Assembly (NCBI RefSeq): GCF_016860545.1
Contig: NZ_BNEB01000005.1
Span: 1 to 64,000 of the forward strand
Direction: 5' to 3'
Origin: Streptomyces asoensis
Lineage (GTDB): Bacteria > Actinomycetota > Actinomycetes > Streptomycetales > Streptomycetaceae
DNA: 64,000 bases
The notes beneath the pieces were generated by a model that made no database searches, was not told the origin of the DNA, and saw only the letters and a program-made list of their open reading frames with translations. Made by a program: the position numbers and the translations under genes. Of the stretch, positions 1 through 9,247 are shown one piece after another (position 1 is the first letter of the stretch; each line of letters starts with the position of its first letter).

Positions 1-1
1 C

Positions 2-751
2 GCGGCGCAGCCGTCGTGCCGGAAGCGCTACCCGGACATCGGCGCCACGTTCCTGCGCATGGTGCGCGAGCTGGAGGCCCGTCCGGTCACCACCCACGTG
101 ACGGTTCCGCAGGCAGGCCGGGTGAAGGTGGTCCTGGACGGCGGGGCACTGCTGAACTGGACGGTGCGTGCCAGTCACGCCCCCGCCGACTTCCCGCTGG
201 CCGTGGACGAACTGGCCCACGGCCACCCCGAGCGCATCGCCGCGCAATGGGCGTCCGCTTGGCTTCCCGGCTCGCAGGGAATGTTCGCCCACGGGCTGTC
301 ACTGAGCGTCTGGTGCAGCGAATGGGTGCCGTTCGAAACCCCCGCCGAGCAGCTGGCCAAGGGACAGCGCGCCTTTCCTGAACTCCCCCGCTCGGTCCTC
401 GCCCAGGCTCCCCAGCTGCCGTTCCTTCGGCAGGCGTGCCAGGCTTGGGGCGTCCCGAAGGCACCCGACTCCGTGCGTGCGGTCACCCGGAGCAGCATTC
501 CCACCCTTGCCATCTCCGGAAGTTTCGACGCGCAGACCGGGGCTCAGTGGGGACGCTTCGTTGCCAGGACGCTGTCCCGTTCCACGGTGGTGACCCTGGC
601 CGGTGTCGCCCATGGAACGTTCGACCATCCCTGCGGGGCCAAGGTGATCACCTCCTTCTTCGACGATCCGGACAGCCCGGACACCCGGTGCGTGACCTCG
701 GTGAAGCCGGTGCCGTTCATCACGGCCGGTGAGGGAGCCGGTGCCTCGTGA
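2..751 (+). CDS. alpha/beta hydrolase, C-terminal part (TAP-like), 5' truncated by window edge
   Basis: The reading frame is open from base 2, so the gene starts outside the window; the visible 249 codons are the C-terminal half of an alpha/beta hydrolase of the secreted tripeptidyl-aminopeptidase (TAP) type. Visible signs are the stretch CRKRYPDIGATFLRMVRELE near the left edge, the strand SIPTLAISGSFDAQTG that normally carries the catalytic acid, and AGVAHGTF, where the His is the likely catalytic histidine. The nucleophile elbow would lie upstream and cannot be checked. Its TGA overlaps the GTG of the next, broken gene, so the two were once coupled. Substrate unknown. Confidence 0.8.
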   Translation, partial: AAQPSCRKRYPDIGATFLRMVRELEARPVTTHVTVPQAGRVKVVLDGGALLNWTVRASHAPADFPLAVDELAHGHPERIAAQWASAWLPGSQGMFAHGLSLSVWCSEWVPFETPAEQLAKGQRAFPELPRSVLAQAPQLPFLRQACQAWGVPKAPDSVRAVTRSSIPTLAISGSFDAQTGAQWGRFVARTLSRSTVVTLAGVAHGTFDHPCGAKVITSFFDDPDSPDTRCVTSVKPVPFITAGEGAGAS

Positions 752-1834
752 ACAGGTATCCACGGGCGGGTGACACCGACGACGGCCCCGTGCGATGGTC
801 CCGGCGCGGCTTTCTTGGTGCCGCGTCAGCGGCGGGCTGCGCGACCCTCTCGCTGAAGACCCCGGCGGCGCAGGCCCGGCTCGACCACCAAGACGTTCAC
901 CGGCACCACAGTGATGCGGCTGGTCGAACAGGGCAAGGTGGAGCTGGACGCGCCGGTGCGCCGCTACCTCCCCGATTTCACGGTGGCCGACCCGTTTGCC
1001 GCGGCGCAGGTCACCGTGCGGCAGTTGCTCGATCACAGTGCCGGGTGGCTGGGCGACGACTACCAGGACTTCGGGCCCGGCGACGACGCGCTGGCCCGTT
1101 TCGTGGCGTCCATGGGCCGTCTTCCGCATCTCAACGCTCCCGGGAAGGTGTTCGCCTACAACAACGCGGCGCTGTGCGTGGCCGGCCGGCTCATCGAGGT
1201 CGTGACGGGCACGACCTGTGAGGCGGCCGTGCGCAAACTGATCATCGATCCGCTCGGACTGGATCACAGCCGCTTCTCCAGCGACGAGATCGTGGGCTTC
1301 GACGTCGCCGCGTCACACGAGCTGCAACGGATGCGCTCCACACCCGGCCCCGGCGGCACGCTGGTCGTGGAACTCGACGGCATGGGGGTCACCTGGATGC
1401 TGCGTCCGACGGCCCAGGGGCCGCGGGTCGTCCAGCACGGCGGGACCTGGCCGGGTCAGATCTCGGGCTTCCTGATGGTTCCCGCCCGCGGCTTCGCCCT
1501 GACCCCTCTGACCAATTCGGAAGGCGGGACGCAGCTCAGGAACGAGCTGCTCACCGATGACTGGGCGCTCGAACGATTCGCGGGGGGGCACCAACCTGCC
1601 GGCCGCGGCCAAGGTCCTGAGCGGACAGGATCTGGCACCCTACGAGGGCCGCTACCTGGCTCAGCGGATCGGGGACGACGGTGCCATGGAGGACGTCGTC
1701 GTCGAAATGAACCGGCACGACGGGCGGCTGCGCGGCACCCGGACGTTCCGCGCTCCGACTTCGTTCGCGGGCCCGACGGGAAGGTGGCTCGGTGGCGCAA
1801 CCACGGGCGGTTGTACCGCCGTCAGGCGCCTTGA
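748..1834 (+). pseudogene. class C beta-lactamase/serine hydrolase family gene, internally deleted and frameshifted
   Basis: A twin-arginine signal (SRRGFLGAASAAG) starts at GTG 748, but after about 40 codons the homology jumps into another frame at the catalytic SxxK (STTK, 881-892). The 60 or so residues normally between signal and SxxK are missing. From there the frame reads well: YxN motif as YNN (about 1158-1166) and HGG box (about 1438-1446). Near a run of seven G (about 1582-1588) homology moves to another frame (NLPAAAKVLSGQDLAPYEGR) and returns near 1750 for the normal tail (GPDGKVARWRNHGRLYRRQ). So there is one deletion and two compensating frameshifts. Probably inactive; the frameshifts could be sequencing errors, the deletion less likely so. 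Confidence 0.8.
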
Positions 1835-1859
1835 CGGGCACGGGTGGTGTGCCCGTCAA
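1831..1859 (+). terminator. intrinsic terminator after the hydrolase/beta-lactamase pair
   Basis: Perfect 11-bp inverted repeat TTGACGGGCAC / GTGCCCGTCAA with a 7-nt loop, overlapping the stop of the broken gene. Without a T-run, as is usual for actinomycete terminators. Confidence 0.7.
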
Positions 1860-1945
1860 AGCCCCTGGATCCTCCGTCTGCGGGCCGCCGCTCGCATCGT
1901 GCGTCGGCCCGCTGCTCATGAGCTTTTCCAGCGGCTCCGGCGAAC

Positions 1946-3955
1946 CTAGTTGGAGAAGTAGAAGTACTTCCACGCACCATGAGTGGTGGAGTTGACTTTG
2001 TCTCCCGAACCGCCGTCGATGTACGAGGACCGAACGCGTGCGCGGATGCCGGACTGGCCGGCATGGCCCAGGTTGACGACCGACTTGCCGTTGGCGCCGA
2101 GGGCGAAGTAGTCGGCATAGGTGTCGTACCACTTGCCGCCCGAGTACACCTGGAGTTGGATGCGCTGCTTGCGGCCCTGGTAGTAGCTCATCGCCGTGGT
2201 GCAGACGACGTCGGTGTTCTTGTGGAAGTACTGGTACGTCGTGTTGCCGATCTTGCCGGTCTTGTAGTGCCGGCTGAGCGTCGTCGCGACCTTCACCTTG
2301 GCGTAGGCCGTGGCCGTGACCGTCTTGGGCGCGTAGCGGGCGTCGCCCTTGAACACCGCGCTCAGGGTGGTGTCACGGCTCATGTCGAGGGTGACGGACA
2401 GGTTGCCCGCGGAGTTGACCTTGCCGGTCTTCACGAGCTTCTTCGGCTTGTCGGCGCCGGCCGGGTCGGCCCAGATCTCCACGGAACGGTTCGTGTAGGT
2501 GGTGCCGAGACGCGCGGTGAAGGCGACGTCGGCCCCGTAGGCGTAGAGCTTGCCGTTGTTGTTCAGGGTCAGACTCGCCGCGGCACGCGAGACGGCCACG
2601 GTGTCGGAGACGGCGGCCGCGGTGTGGGACGCGTCGCCCGCGTAGGTCACCCTGTAGGTCACGGCACCGCCGGCCGGAGGGGTGTCCGTGAAGGAGAACT
2701 TGCCACCCGCTCCGAGGGACTTGGTGCCGAGCGGCTTTCCGTGCGGCGACTCCACGTCGGTACGGGTGACGGTCAGCGGGGTCCCGGCGGGCAGAGCCAG
2801 TCCGGCGGAGAGAGTGCCTTTCACGGTCAGGGGCTTGGCGCGGGTGGCGGTGGCGGGGGCGTCGACCGTCAGCGTCGTCACGTAGGTGCGGGGCGCATCG
2901 AGGACGTGGAACTGGGTGGAGCCGCCGGAGTCGGTCAGCACGAACAGCTTGCTGCCGTCGTGCGACCAGTTCATCGAGTGCCCGAACCAGGGCATCCAGC
3001 TGGACGACAGGTTGCGGATGCTGGGCGGACGGGTGGGGTCGTCGCTGAAGACGTAGGTGTCGCCGAGGTTGTCGGTGTCCAGGACGGTGGCCGCGACCGT
3101 GCCGTCCTCGGCGATGCTGACCGTCGCCGGTGCCGAGGCGACCGGGTAGGTGCGCACCTGCTCCAGGTCGGAGAGCCGGTACTCGGTGAGCGCACGGTTG
3201 CCGGGGCCCGCAACGACGACGTTCCGACCGTCCGGGGTGAGGGCGGCGTCTTCGTAGAAACCGCCCTTGTTCGCGGAGACGCGGATGGCCGGGGTGCCGG
3301 TCGAGATGTCGTAGACGATGATCGGGCCGGAGCTGATGCCCGAGTCGAGGGCCAGCAGGGTGCCCGGGTTGTCGGGGTCCGCGTACAGCTCGGGCGGAGT
3401 GGCGAAGTTGTGCCCGGCAGCGAGGTCCAGCGTCACCGTCGGGTCGGCGGCCGTGAGGTCGACGACGCCGAGCCCGGACTCCCACTGGTCGCCGTAGCCG
3501 AACCACAACTTGCCGTCGGCGTAGGCGAGTCGGGAGGGGATGGTCCTGTCCCCGGTCGGGTACTCGGCGCTCGGCGCAAGGGTCGCCGTGTCGAAGGCGA
3601 CGATCTTGTCGGCTCCCTGGACCGCGGCGTACAGCGTCTTGGAGTCCGGGCTCAGCTCCAGATCCCGGACCTGCGGCAGACCCGTGAGGGTGGCGGTGAC
3701 CTTGCCCGTGTAGTCGGCGACGACGATACGGCTCTGATCGCGGTCGCTGAAGTACACCTGCTGATGAAGGCCGTCGACGACGGTGTCGTCCGCGCCCGAG
3801 ACGGCGATGGGCCTGCTGGTGTCGGCCGAGGACGGTGTGGTGCTGAGCACCACTGACCCCAGGACGACCGCCAGCGTCGTAGCGGCCGTGAGAGTGCGTC
3901 TGTGCGTGGTGATTTCGAACCCCCCGGTAACGAAAATCGGTCTGGGCCACCGCAT
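1946..3955 (-). CDS. secreted beta-propeller (YVTN/NHL-like) and Ig-like repeat protein
   Basis: A 669-residue exported protein. A signal peptide (LTAATTLAVVLGSVVLS, then SSA) lies at about residues 22-45. Residues about 50-340 hold beta-propeller blades of the YVTN/40-residue type (GKVTATLTGLPQVRDLELSP, SPDSKTLYAAVQG). Residues about 360-560 are Ig-like folds (FSFTDTPPAGGAVTYRVTYA), and the rest is a beta-rich tail. Such proteins are usually cell-surface or secreted binding proteins; no catalytic motif is visible. The ATG at 3955 is the only clear start; a G-run followed by an ATC codon about 14 codons downstream is ribosome-site-like, so the true start is uncertain. It stands alone. Confidence 0.7.
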   Translation of the reverse strand: MRWPRPIFVTGGFEITTHRRTLTAATTLAVVLGSVVLSTTPSSADTSRPIAVSGADDTVVDGLHQQVYFSDRDQSRIVVADYTGKVTATLTGLPQVRDLELSPDSKTLYAAVQGADKIVAFDTATLAPSAEYPTGDRTIPSRLAYADGKLWFGYGDQWESGLGVVDLTAADPTVTLDLAAGHNFATPPELYADPDNPGTLLALDSGISSGPIIVYDISTGTPAIRVSANKGGFYEDAALTPDGRNVVVAGPGNRALTEYRLSDLEQVRTYPVASAPATVSIAEDGTVAATVLDTDNLGDTYVFSDDPTRPPSIRNLSSSWMPWFGHSMNWSHDGSKLFVLTDSGGSTQFHVLDAPRTYVTTLTVDAPATATRAKPLTVKGTLSAGLALPAGTPLTVTRTDVESPHGKPLGTKSLGAGGKFSFTDTPPAGGAVTYRVTYAGDASHTAAAVSDTVAVSRAAASLTLNNNGKLYAYGADVAFTARLGTTYTNRSVEIWADPAGADKPKKLVKTGKVNSAGNLSVTLDMSRDTTLSAVFKGDARYAPKTVTATAYAKVKVATTLSRHYKTGKIGNTTYQYFHKNTDVVCTTAMSYYQGRKQRIQLQVYSGGKWYDTYADYFALGANGKSVVNLGHAGQSGIRARVRSSYIDGGSGDKVNSTTHGAWKYFYFSN

Positions 3956-4216
3956 CCGGCGGTCGCGGACGCATGGATGCGACCAGTGATGTACGTGTGG
4001 CGATTGAGTGCAGATTAGGTCATGCCTCTGACAAACCGCACAGCGGTACGACCCGGTGGCCGATCTTGCTCGCCCAAGAAGGCTCCGGACACCGATGCGA
4101 ATCGGGCATATGACCCAAGGGTGGCGGCCCCTCGTTCGGCCGACCCGGTCCCCTCCCTCCCGTCAGACTCCTGGAAGGGAGTGCTCCGGTCGGAGCGTGG
4201 TCGTGGGTGATACGGG

Positions 4217-5071
4217 GTGGGTGTGACCGAGCGCGGCAAGGCGGGCGTAACGGACCACGGAGTTCCTCGCGTACGCACGGAGACAGGAGATCGAACGGGC
4301 GGGCAGCAGGACGGTGACGAGGAGCGGCGGGGCGACGGGCCGGCCCGTGCGGTACGCGCGGTGCCGCGGCACGTCGCCTGCGTGATGGATGGCAACGGCC
4401 GCTGGGCGCAACGCCGTTCGCTGCCCCGGACGGCAGGCCATCAGGCCGCCGAGACCACCGTCATCGACATCATCGAGGCAGCCCGCGCGAGCGGAGTCGA
4501 GTGGCTCAGCCTGTACGCCTTCTCCACCGAGAACTGGAACCGTCCCGGCACCGAGGTCGACTACCTGATGCGTCTGGTCCGCCGGGTCGTACGCAAGCAC
4601 GCGCCGCTGCTCCTCGCCCGGGGCATCAGATGCCGCTTCCTCGGGGCCGCGGACGCCCGCATCCCCCGTGAACTGGCCCAGGACTTCGCCGATCTGGCGA
4701 CGCTGACCGCCGGCAACCGGGGCATGACGCTCACCGTCGCCTTCGACCACGGCGGACGCCGGGACATCGTCGAGGCCGCCCGGTCGCTGATCCGCAACGG
4801 GACGCGCGCCGACGACGTGACCGAGCGGCTCTTCGCGGACCACCTGCCCTTCCCCGACACCCCCGACGTCGACCTCGTCATCCGCACCTCCGGCGAGCAG
4901 CGCATCTCCAACTTCATGCTCTGGCAGGTCGCCTACGCCGAGTGGGTCTTCCCCGAGGCGCTCTGGCCGGACTTCCGGGCCCCCGACTTCCTCGCCTGCC
5001 TGCACACCTACCGGCACCGTGACCGCCGCTTCGGCGGCGTGCCGCCCCAGACGAACGGAGACCCGTCATGA
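4217..5071 (+). CDS. uppS: cis-prenyltransferase (undecaprenyl/polyprenyl diphosphate synthase family)
   Basis: A 284-residue enzyme condensing isopentenyl diphosphate in cis onto an allylic diphosphate. The family signature RHVACVMDGNGRWAQRR (about residues 51-67) contains the Mg-binding Asp58; FSTENWNRP and the C-terminal VDLVIRTSGEQRISNFMLWQ complete the active site. About 45 poorly conserved residues precede the domain; GTG 4217 or GTG 4223 could be the start. The stop overlaps the ATG of the MpaB-type oxygenase gene (ATGA), so both are translated together. Streptomyces often have several UppS paralogues; this coupling suggests a dedicated short- or mid-chain prenyl product rather than cell-wall undecaprenyl, but that is inference. 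Confidence 0.85.
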   Translation: MGVTERGKAGVTDHGVPRVRTETGDRTGGQQDGDEERRGDGPARAVRAVPRHVACVMDGNGRWAQRRSLPRTAGHQAAETTVIDIIEAARASGVEWLSLYAFSTENWNRPGTEVDYLMRLVRRVVRKHAPLLLARGIRCRFLGAADARIPRELAQDFADLATLTAGNRGMTLTVAFDHGGRRDIVEAARSLIRNGTRADDVTERLFADHLPFPDTPDVDLVIRTSGEQRISNFMLWQVAYAEWVFPEALWPDFRAPDFLACLHTYRHRDRRFGGVPPQTNGDPS

Positions 5072-6543
5072 CGACCGGAACCACGGGAACGACCGACGAG
5101 GCACCCCTGTTCGGCCCGGAATCACAGTTCGGCGCCTTCTTCGACGATCCACGCTGGGCACTGGCCGTGATCCGGGCCACCGTGCTGGAGGCCGCCCACC
5201 CGCAGATCGGCGCCGCCCTCGCCGACAACTCCACCTTCGTGGCCCACCCCTGGCGCCGGCTGCGCAACACCTTCCTCAGCATGCGCCGCATGTTCGACGC
5301 CGACCCGGCGGTCCGCGCGCGGGAGGCCGCCCGGCTCAACAGGCTGCACGCCCGACTGAGCGGCTACGACTCCCGCGGCCGTGCCTATGACGCCATGGAC
5401 CGTGCGACCCGCGCCTGGGTGGTCGCCACCCTCTTCGAGAGCGCCGTCACCATGTGCCGGCTGAGCGGTCAGCCGCTCGACCAGGACACCATGGAGCGCC
5501 TCTACGCCGAGTACCGTGCCTTCCTCGCCGCGCTCGACGGCGACGCCGGCGAACTCCCGGAGGAACTCAACGACTTCTGGCGCTACTTCGACCGGGTGGT
5601 CGAGGACGAACTGGAGAACAACGAAGCAGTCCGGGTCATCCTCTACCGGCTCTTCGACCACCTGCCCGCCCCGGCGCTGCTCGACGGCGCGCCGACCCTG
5701 TGGGCGGCCGGGCGGGCCGTGGTCGGCCCGCTCATCGGCTCGATCACCGTCGCCTCGCTCCCCGAGGCCTACCGGCGCCGGGCCGGGCTGCCCGAGATGC
5801 CCGGTACCACGGCCCTCATGCAGGGCGTCTACCTCTCCGCGGGACTCACCCGTTTCCTGCCCGAGGGCTGGATCGATCCCGGCGCGATCATCGAGACCCT
5901 CTCCCTCGCACCCGACAGCGACGACCCCCGCGCCCGGACCGTGACCGCGCTGCGCGCCGGCATGCAGCGGGCATCGGCCCTGCTCCGCCTCCTGACACCC
6001 TGGAGCGGTGGCAGCAATCCCGAGCCGGCCGCCTCGGCAGCCACAGGAGCCACAGGAGCCAGTCGGCGCTCGGCGGAGGAGTTCTTCCGCCAGGTGCTCG
6101 ACCAGACCGGTGACGGCCACCTCGACTGGCCCGACCTCGCCGCCATGGCGCGCGAACTGTCCACCCGCCTCGACCTGGACGAACCCGACGAGACCCGGCT
6201 CTACGACGCCTTCGCCGCCTGGTGGCGCGAGCTCCAGGCCGCCCTCGACACGGACGGCGACGGTCGAGTCAGCGCCGACGAGTACGCCGCCGCCGTGCCC
6301 TCCCTCGCCGGTCCCGCGCTCATCCGCGTCGCCGAGGTCCTCTTCGACGCCACCGACAAGGATCGCAGCGGGACCATCGACGCGGACGAACACCGGGCGC
6401 TCTTCCGCACCGCCTTCCACCGCGACCTCACGGCCACGACCGGCGGCACCTACGACCGCAGCGCCTTCGTCGGTGACTTCCTCGCCTTCATGTCAGGTCG
6501 CCGCGGGAACAGCCCGTACGACCCCCTGCTCGCCGACGCCTGA
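5068..6543 (+). CDS. MpaB/rubber-oxygenase family (DUF2236) protein with C-terminal EF-hand pair
   Basis: 491 residues in two parts. Residues about 10-310 match the oxygenase MpaB/latex-clearing DUF2236 fold (FGPESQFGAFFDDPRWALAV, AAHPQIGAAL, DRATRAWVVATLFESAV), a histidine-rich heme-type domain known to cleave isoprenoid chains in some members. After a low-complexity linker (about 312-330), residues 340-475 carry two canonical calcium loops: DTDGDGRVSADE (about 394-405) and DKDRSGTIDADE (about 429-440). Family knowledge fits action on a prenyl chain, agreeing with the overlapping cis-prenyltransferase gene. The EF-hand fusion suggests calcium-dependent folding or control. Reaction and substrate are unknown; some DUF2236 proteins have no demonstrated activity. 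Confidence 0.75.
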   Translation: MTTGTTGTTDEAPLFGPESQFGAFFDDPRWALAVIRATVLEAAHPQIGAALADNSTFVAHPWRRLRNTFLSMRRMFDADPAVRAREAARLNRLHARLSGYDSRGRAYDAMDRATRAWVVATLFESAVTMCRLSGQPLDQDTMERLYAEYRAFLAALDGDAGELPEELNDFWRYFDRVVEDELENNEAVRVILYRLFDHLPAPALLDGAPTLWAAGRAVVGPLIGSITVASLPEAYRRRAGLPEMPGTTALMQGVYLSAGLTRFLPEGWIDPGAIIETLSLAPDSDDPRARTVTALRAGMQRASALLRLLTPWSGGSNPEPAASAATGATGASRRSAEEFFRQVLDQTGDGHLDWPDLAAMARELSTRLDLDEPDETRLYDAFAAWWRELQAALDTDGDGRVSADEYAAAVPSLAGPALIRVAEVLFDATDKDRSGTIDADEHRALFRTAFHRDLTATTGGTYDRSAFVGDFLAFMSGRRGNSPYDPLLADA

Positions 6544-6551
6544 CCCACTCA

Positions 6552-6585
6552 GCGGTGAGCGCGGAAGGCCATCTGCGCTCACCGC
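6552..6585. terminator. bidirectional terminator between convergent genes
   Basis: Perfect 11-bp inverted repeat GCGGTGAGCGC / GCGCTCACCGC with a 12-nt loop, between the oxygenase gene and the converging VWA gene; its right arm includes the VWA stop codon. Confidence 0.75.
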
Positions 6586-7319
6586 AGCACCTCCGCGGCG
6601 CGAGCCGACGAAAGCCAGGTGGGGAACTCCTGGAGGAGCCGGTCGTAGAGCAGATCGTCGCTCACGGCGCGTGGATCACGGCCGGCATGGAAGAAGCCCG
6701 CGTTGTCGACGACGCGGTGTCCGGGTGCGGCCAGGTCGTCGAGTCGGCGGAGAAAGGCGAACTCGTTGTCGTCGGGGTCGCCGAACCCGACGAACTGCCA
6801 GAACAGCGGCAGGCGAGCCGCCTTGCACAGGTACCGTTCCGCGGCGAACCTGCTGGTGGGCCCGCCGTCGGTCTGGAAGATCACCAGGGCCGGGTCGTCG
6901 CTGCCGGAGACCAGATAGTGGTCGATGACTTCGTCCATGGCCCAGTGGTAGTTCGTCCGGCCCATGTGACCGAGGTTCTCGTGCAGCTTGTCGATGCGGC
7001 CACGATGGCCGCCGAGCCTGAGGTCGGTGGATCCGTCGACGTCGGTGGAGAAGAACACCACCGGCACCGTGCCGTCGTCGTCGAGGTGAGCGGACAGGGA
7101 GAGGACCTGCTCACCGAAGTGCTGCATGGTGCCGTCCTTGTAGTACGGCCGCATCGAACCCGAGCGGTCCAGCACGAGATACACCGCGGCACGCACCCCC
7201 TCCAGACCGTGCGCGCGCACGCTGGACCCGGCCGCCTTGTAGAGGCTCACCAGATCCGGAGCACTCGCCTGCACCTTGGACAGACCGATCGCGGATGCCT
7301 TGCCCTGCACCGTGTCCAT
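6579..7319 (-). CDS. VWA domain protein (TerY/CoxE-like MIDAS protein)
   Basis: 246 residues with a von Willebrand A fold. The metal-ion site DxSGS is seen as DRSGS (residues 51-55), the second MIDAS region around HWAMDEVIDHY, and the Asp of VIFQTDGGPTS. ATG 7319 was chosen because AGGGG lies 8 nt upstream and homology starts immediately (MDTVQGKASAIGLSKVQ); the frame remains open further upstream but has no family-like sequence there. Proteins of this type occur with tellurite-resistance (Ter) genes in actinomycetes; no other ter genes are in the window. Likely cytosolic; partner unknown. Confidence 0.75.
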   Translation of the reverse strand: MDTVQGKASAIGLSKVQASAPDLVSLYKAAGSSVRAHGLEGVRAAVYLVLDRSGSMRPYYKDGTMQHFGEQVLSLSAHLDDDGTVPVVFFSTDVDGSTDLRLGGHRGRIDKLHENLGHMGRTNYHWAMDEVIDHYLVSGSDDPALVIFQTDGGPTSRFAAERYLCKAARLPLFWQFVGFGDPDDNEFAFLRRLDDLAAPGHRVVDNAGFFHAGRDPRAVSDDLLYDRLLQEFPTWLSSARAAEVLR

Positions 7320-7384
7320 GGTCACCACCCCTGTCTTTGCCGTCGGCCTTCGGTCGACCGCTCCGCGCCCACCGGCGAACGCCT

Positions 7385-7418
7385 CGCGGGGTACGGCGGC
7401 GGTCGCCCGTACCCCGCG
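7385..7418 (-). terminator. terminator downstream of the acyl-CoA dehydrogenase gene
   Basis: Perfect 11-bp inverted repeat CGCGGGGTACG / CGTACCCCGCG with a 12-nt loop, 26 nt after the minus-strand stop at 7445. Confidence 0.7.
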
Positions 7419-7444
7419 GAGACGTCCCAGGTCGTACCGAAGTC

Positions 7445-9169
7445 TCAGGGCATCATCTCGTACGCCCCCGACAGCGCCTCGACACGCTGCCAGACGCGCT
7501 CCGAACGCGCCCCGTCGACCGCCGGGCGGCGGACGGCGCCGAGTGCCCAGAGCTGCTGCTCCTCGGTCGCGGAGTCCTTGCCGTGCAGCTCGACGGCGTG
7601 CGCGGAGAAGTCGCGTACGAGGACGGCGAACAGTTCGTCGAGGACGTCCGCCTCGACGCCGGTCAGGGCCGCCTGTTCCAGGACGAGCTGTCCGTGGACG
7701 ACGAGCGCGAAGAGCTGACCGACGGCGAGGAGCAGGTCGAGGTCCCGGCTCTGCGCCTCGTCGGGAGCGGCCGTGCGTACGAACTCGCACAGTGCGTCGG
7801 CCTGTTCACGGAACCGGGAGACGTTGGGCAGGTGGGCGTACGCGTCGAAGGCCGGCCGCCAGTCGTGGAAGCGCACCGATCCAAGGCCGCGGGCCGGCCC
7901 CTGGCGGAACAGGAAGGTGTCGTCGGCCGCGTCGAGGCGGGTCGGGACGGGCTCGTAGGCGACGGGGTCCAGCAGGTGGTTGCGCATGAACTTCAGGATC
8001 AGCGCCAGGTTGACGTGGACGGTGCCCTCCAGCTTCGGCAGGCCGCGGATCTCGACGGCGGCCTGGGCGAAGTAGTTGTCCTTCTCGAAGCCCTTGGCCG
8101 CGATGACGTCCCACATCAGGTCGATGACCTTCTCGCCCTCGGTGGTCACCTTCATCTTCGTCATCGGGTTGAAGAGGAGGTAGCGGCGGTCGTCGGGGCC
8201 CGCGGTGCGGAAGTAGTCGACGGCGCGGTCGCTGAACAGCTTCATGCCGACCAGCCGTACGTAGGCGTCGGTCAGCTCCCTGCGCACGTGCGGGAAAGCG
8301 GTGACCGGGCGGCCGTAGAGCACGCGGTTCTGCGCGTGGGTGACGGCCTCGTACATCGCGTGCTCGCAGATGCCGATCGAGGCGGTGCACAGGTTGAACT
8401 TGCCGACGTTGACGGTGTTCAGGGCGGCGTCGAAGGCACCGCGGCCGGTGTGCAGCACGTCCTGCGGCGCCACCGGGTAGTCCTCGAGACGGAACTCGCT
8501 CACGTACTTCGAGGAGTCGACGACGTTCTTGACGAGGTGGTACGCCTCGTGGCGGCTGTCGGCGGCGAAGAAGACGTAGCCGTCGGGGCCCTCGACGTCG
8601 GTGCGACGGCCGAAGACGGAGACGAGACCTGCGGCGTTGCCGTTGCCGATGTAGTACTTGGAGCCGGTGGCCCGGAAGCCGCCCCGGCCGTCGGGCTCCA
8701 GAAGCATGTCGGTGGAGTAGATGTCGGCGCCGTGAGTCTTCTCGGACAGGCCGAAGGCGAACACCTCGCCCTGAGTGAGCAGTTCGGCGGCGCGGGCACG
8801 GGCGTCGGCGTTGTCGCTCTGCCAGACGGGGCCGAGACCGAGGATGGTGACCTGCCAGGCGTACCAGTAGTCGAGGCCGTAGAAGCCGAGGATCTCATTG
8901 AGTGCGGCGATGCGGGCGGTGTCCCAGCGCTTGTCGCCCGCGCCGTCCGCCGAGGCGGAGGCGGGCGTGAGGAACGTCGCGAAGAGGCCCTCCTTCGCGG
9001 CGAAGGCCAGGAAGTCGCCGAGCCAGGCGCGGCTGCGGTAGTCCTCGATGAGTCGGCGCTTGCCCCGCTCCTCGAACCAGTCGACGATGGCGCGCAGCAG
9101 CCTGCGGGTCTCCGGGTCGAAGTGCGCGGGATCGTAGGTCCGCGGGTTGAACAGCAGCGCGTCGGTCAC
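7445..9169 (-). CDS. acyl-CoA dehydrogenase family flavoenzyme
   Basis: 574 residues, longer than the common 380-residue enzymes and closer to the FadE/acyl-CoA-oxidase-like subgroup. Visible core: FGLSEKTHGADIYSTDM (flavin/substrate region), KYYIGNGNAAGLVSVFGR, the helical domain GKFNLCTASIGICEHAMYEA and PVTAFPHVRRELTDAYVRL. It should alpha,beta-dehydrogenate an acyl thioester with FAD. GTG 9169 is preferred over 9214 because AAAGGCGG lies just upstream and the conserved start (TDALLFNPRTYDP) follows. It lies 78 bp downstream of the PadR gene on the same strand, so it is the likely target of that repressor. Substrate unknown. Confidence 0.8.
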   Translation of the reverse strand: MTDALLFNPRTYDPAHFDPETRRLLRAIVDWFEERGKRRLIEDYRSRAWLGDFLAFAAKEGLFATFLTPASASADGAGDKRWDTARIAALNEILGFYGLDYWYAWQVTILGLGPVWQSDNADARARAAELLTQGEVFAFGLSEKTHGADIYSTDMLLEPDGRGGFRATGSKYYIGNGNAAGLVSVFGRRTDVEGPDGYVFFAADSRHEAYHLVKNVVDSSKYVSEFRLEDYPVAPQDVLHTGRGAFDAALNTVNVGKFNLCTASIGICEHAMYEAVTHAQNRVLYGRPVTAFPHVRRELTDAYVRLVGMKLFSDRAVDYFRTAGPDDRRYLLFNPMTKMKVTTEGEKVIDLMWDVIAAKGFEKDNYFAQAAVEIRGLPKLEGTVHVNLALILKFMRNHLLDPVAYEPVPTRLDAADDTFLFRQGPARGLGSVRFHDWRPAFDAYAHLPNVSRFREQADALCEFVRTAAPDEAQSRDLDLLLAVGQLFALVVHGQLVLEQAALTGVEADVLDELFAVLVRDFSAHAVELHGKDSATEEQQLWALGAVRRPAVDGARSERVWQRVEALSGAYEMMP

Positions 9170-9247
9170 GATGGCCGCCTTTCGGCTGGAATGGATGAGG
9201 GTGGGTCCGGGCACGGACGAGGCCCCGGTGCGGGCCCGCTCGACAGG

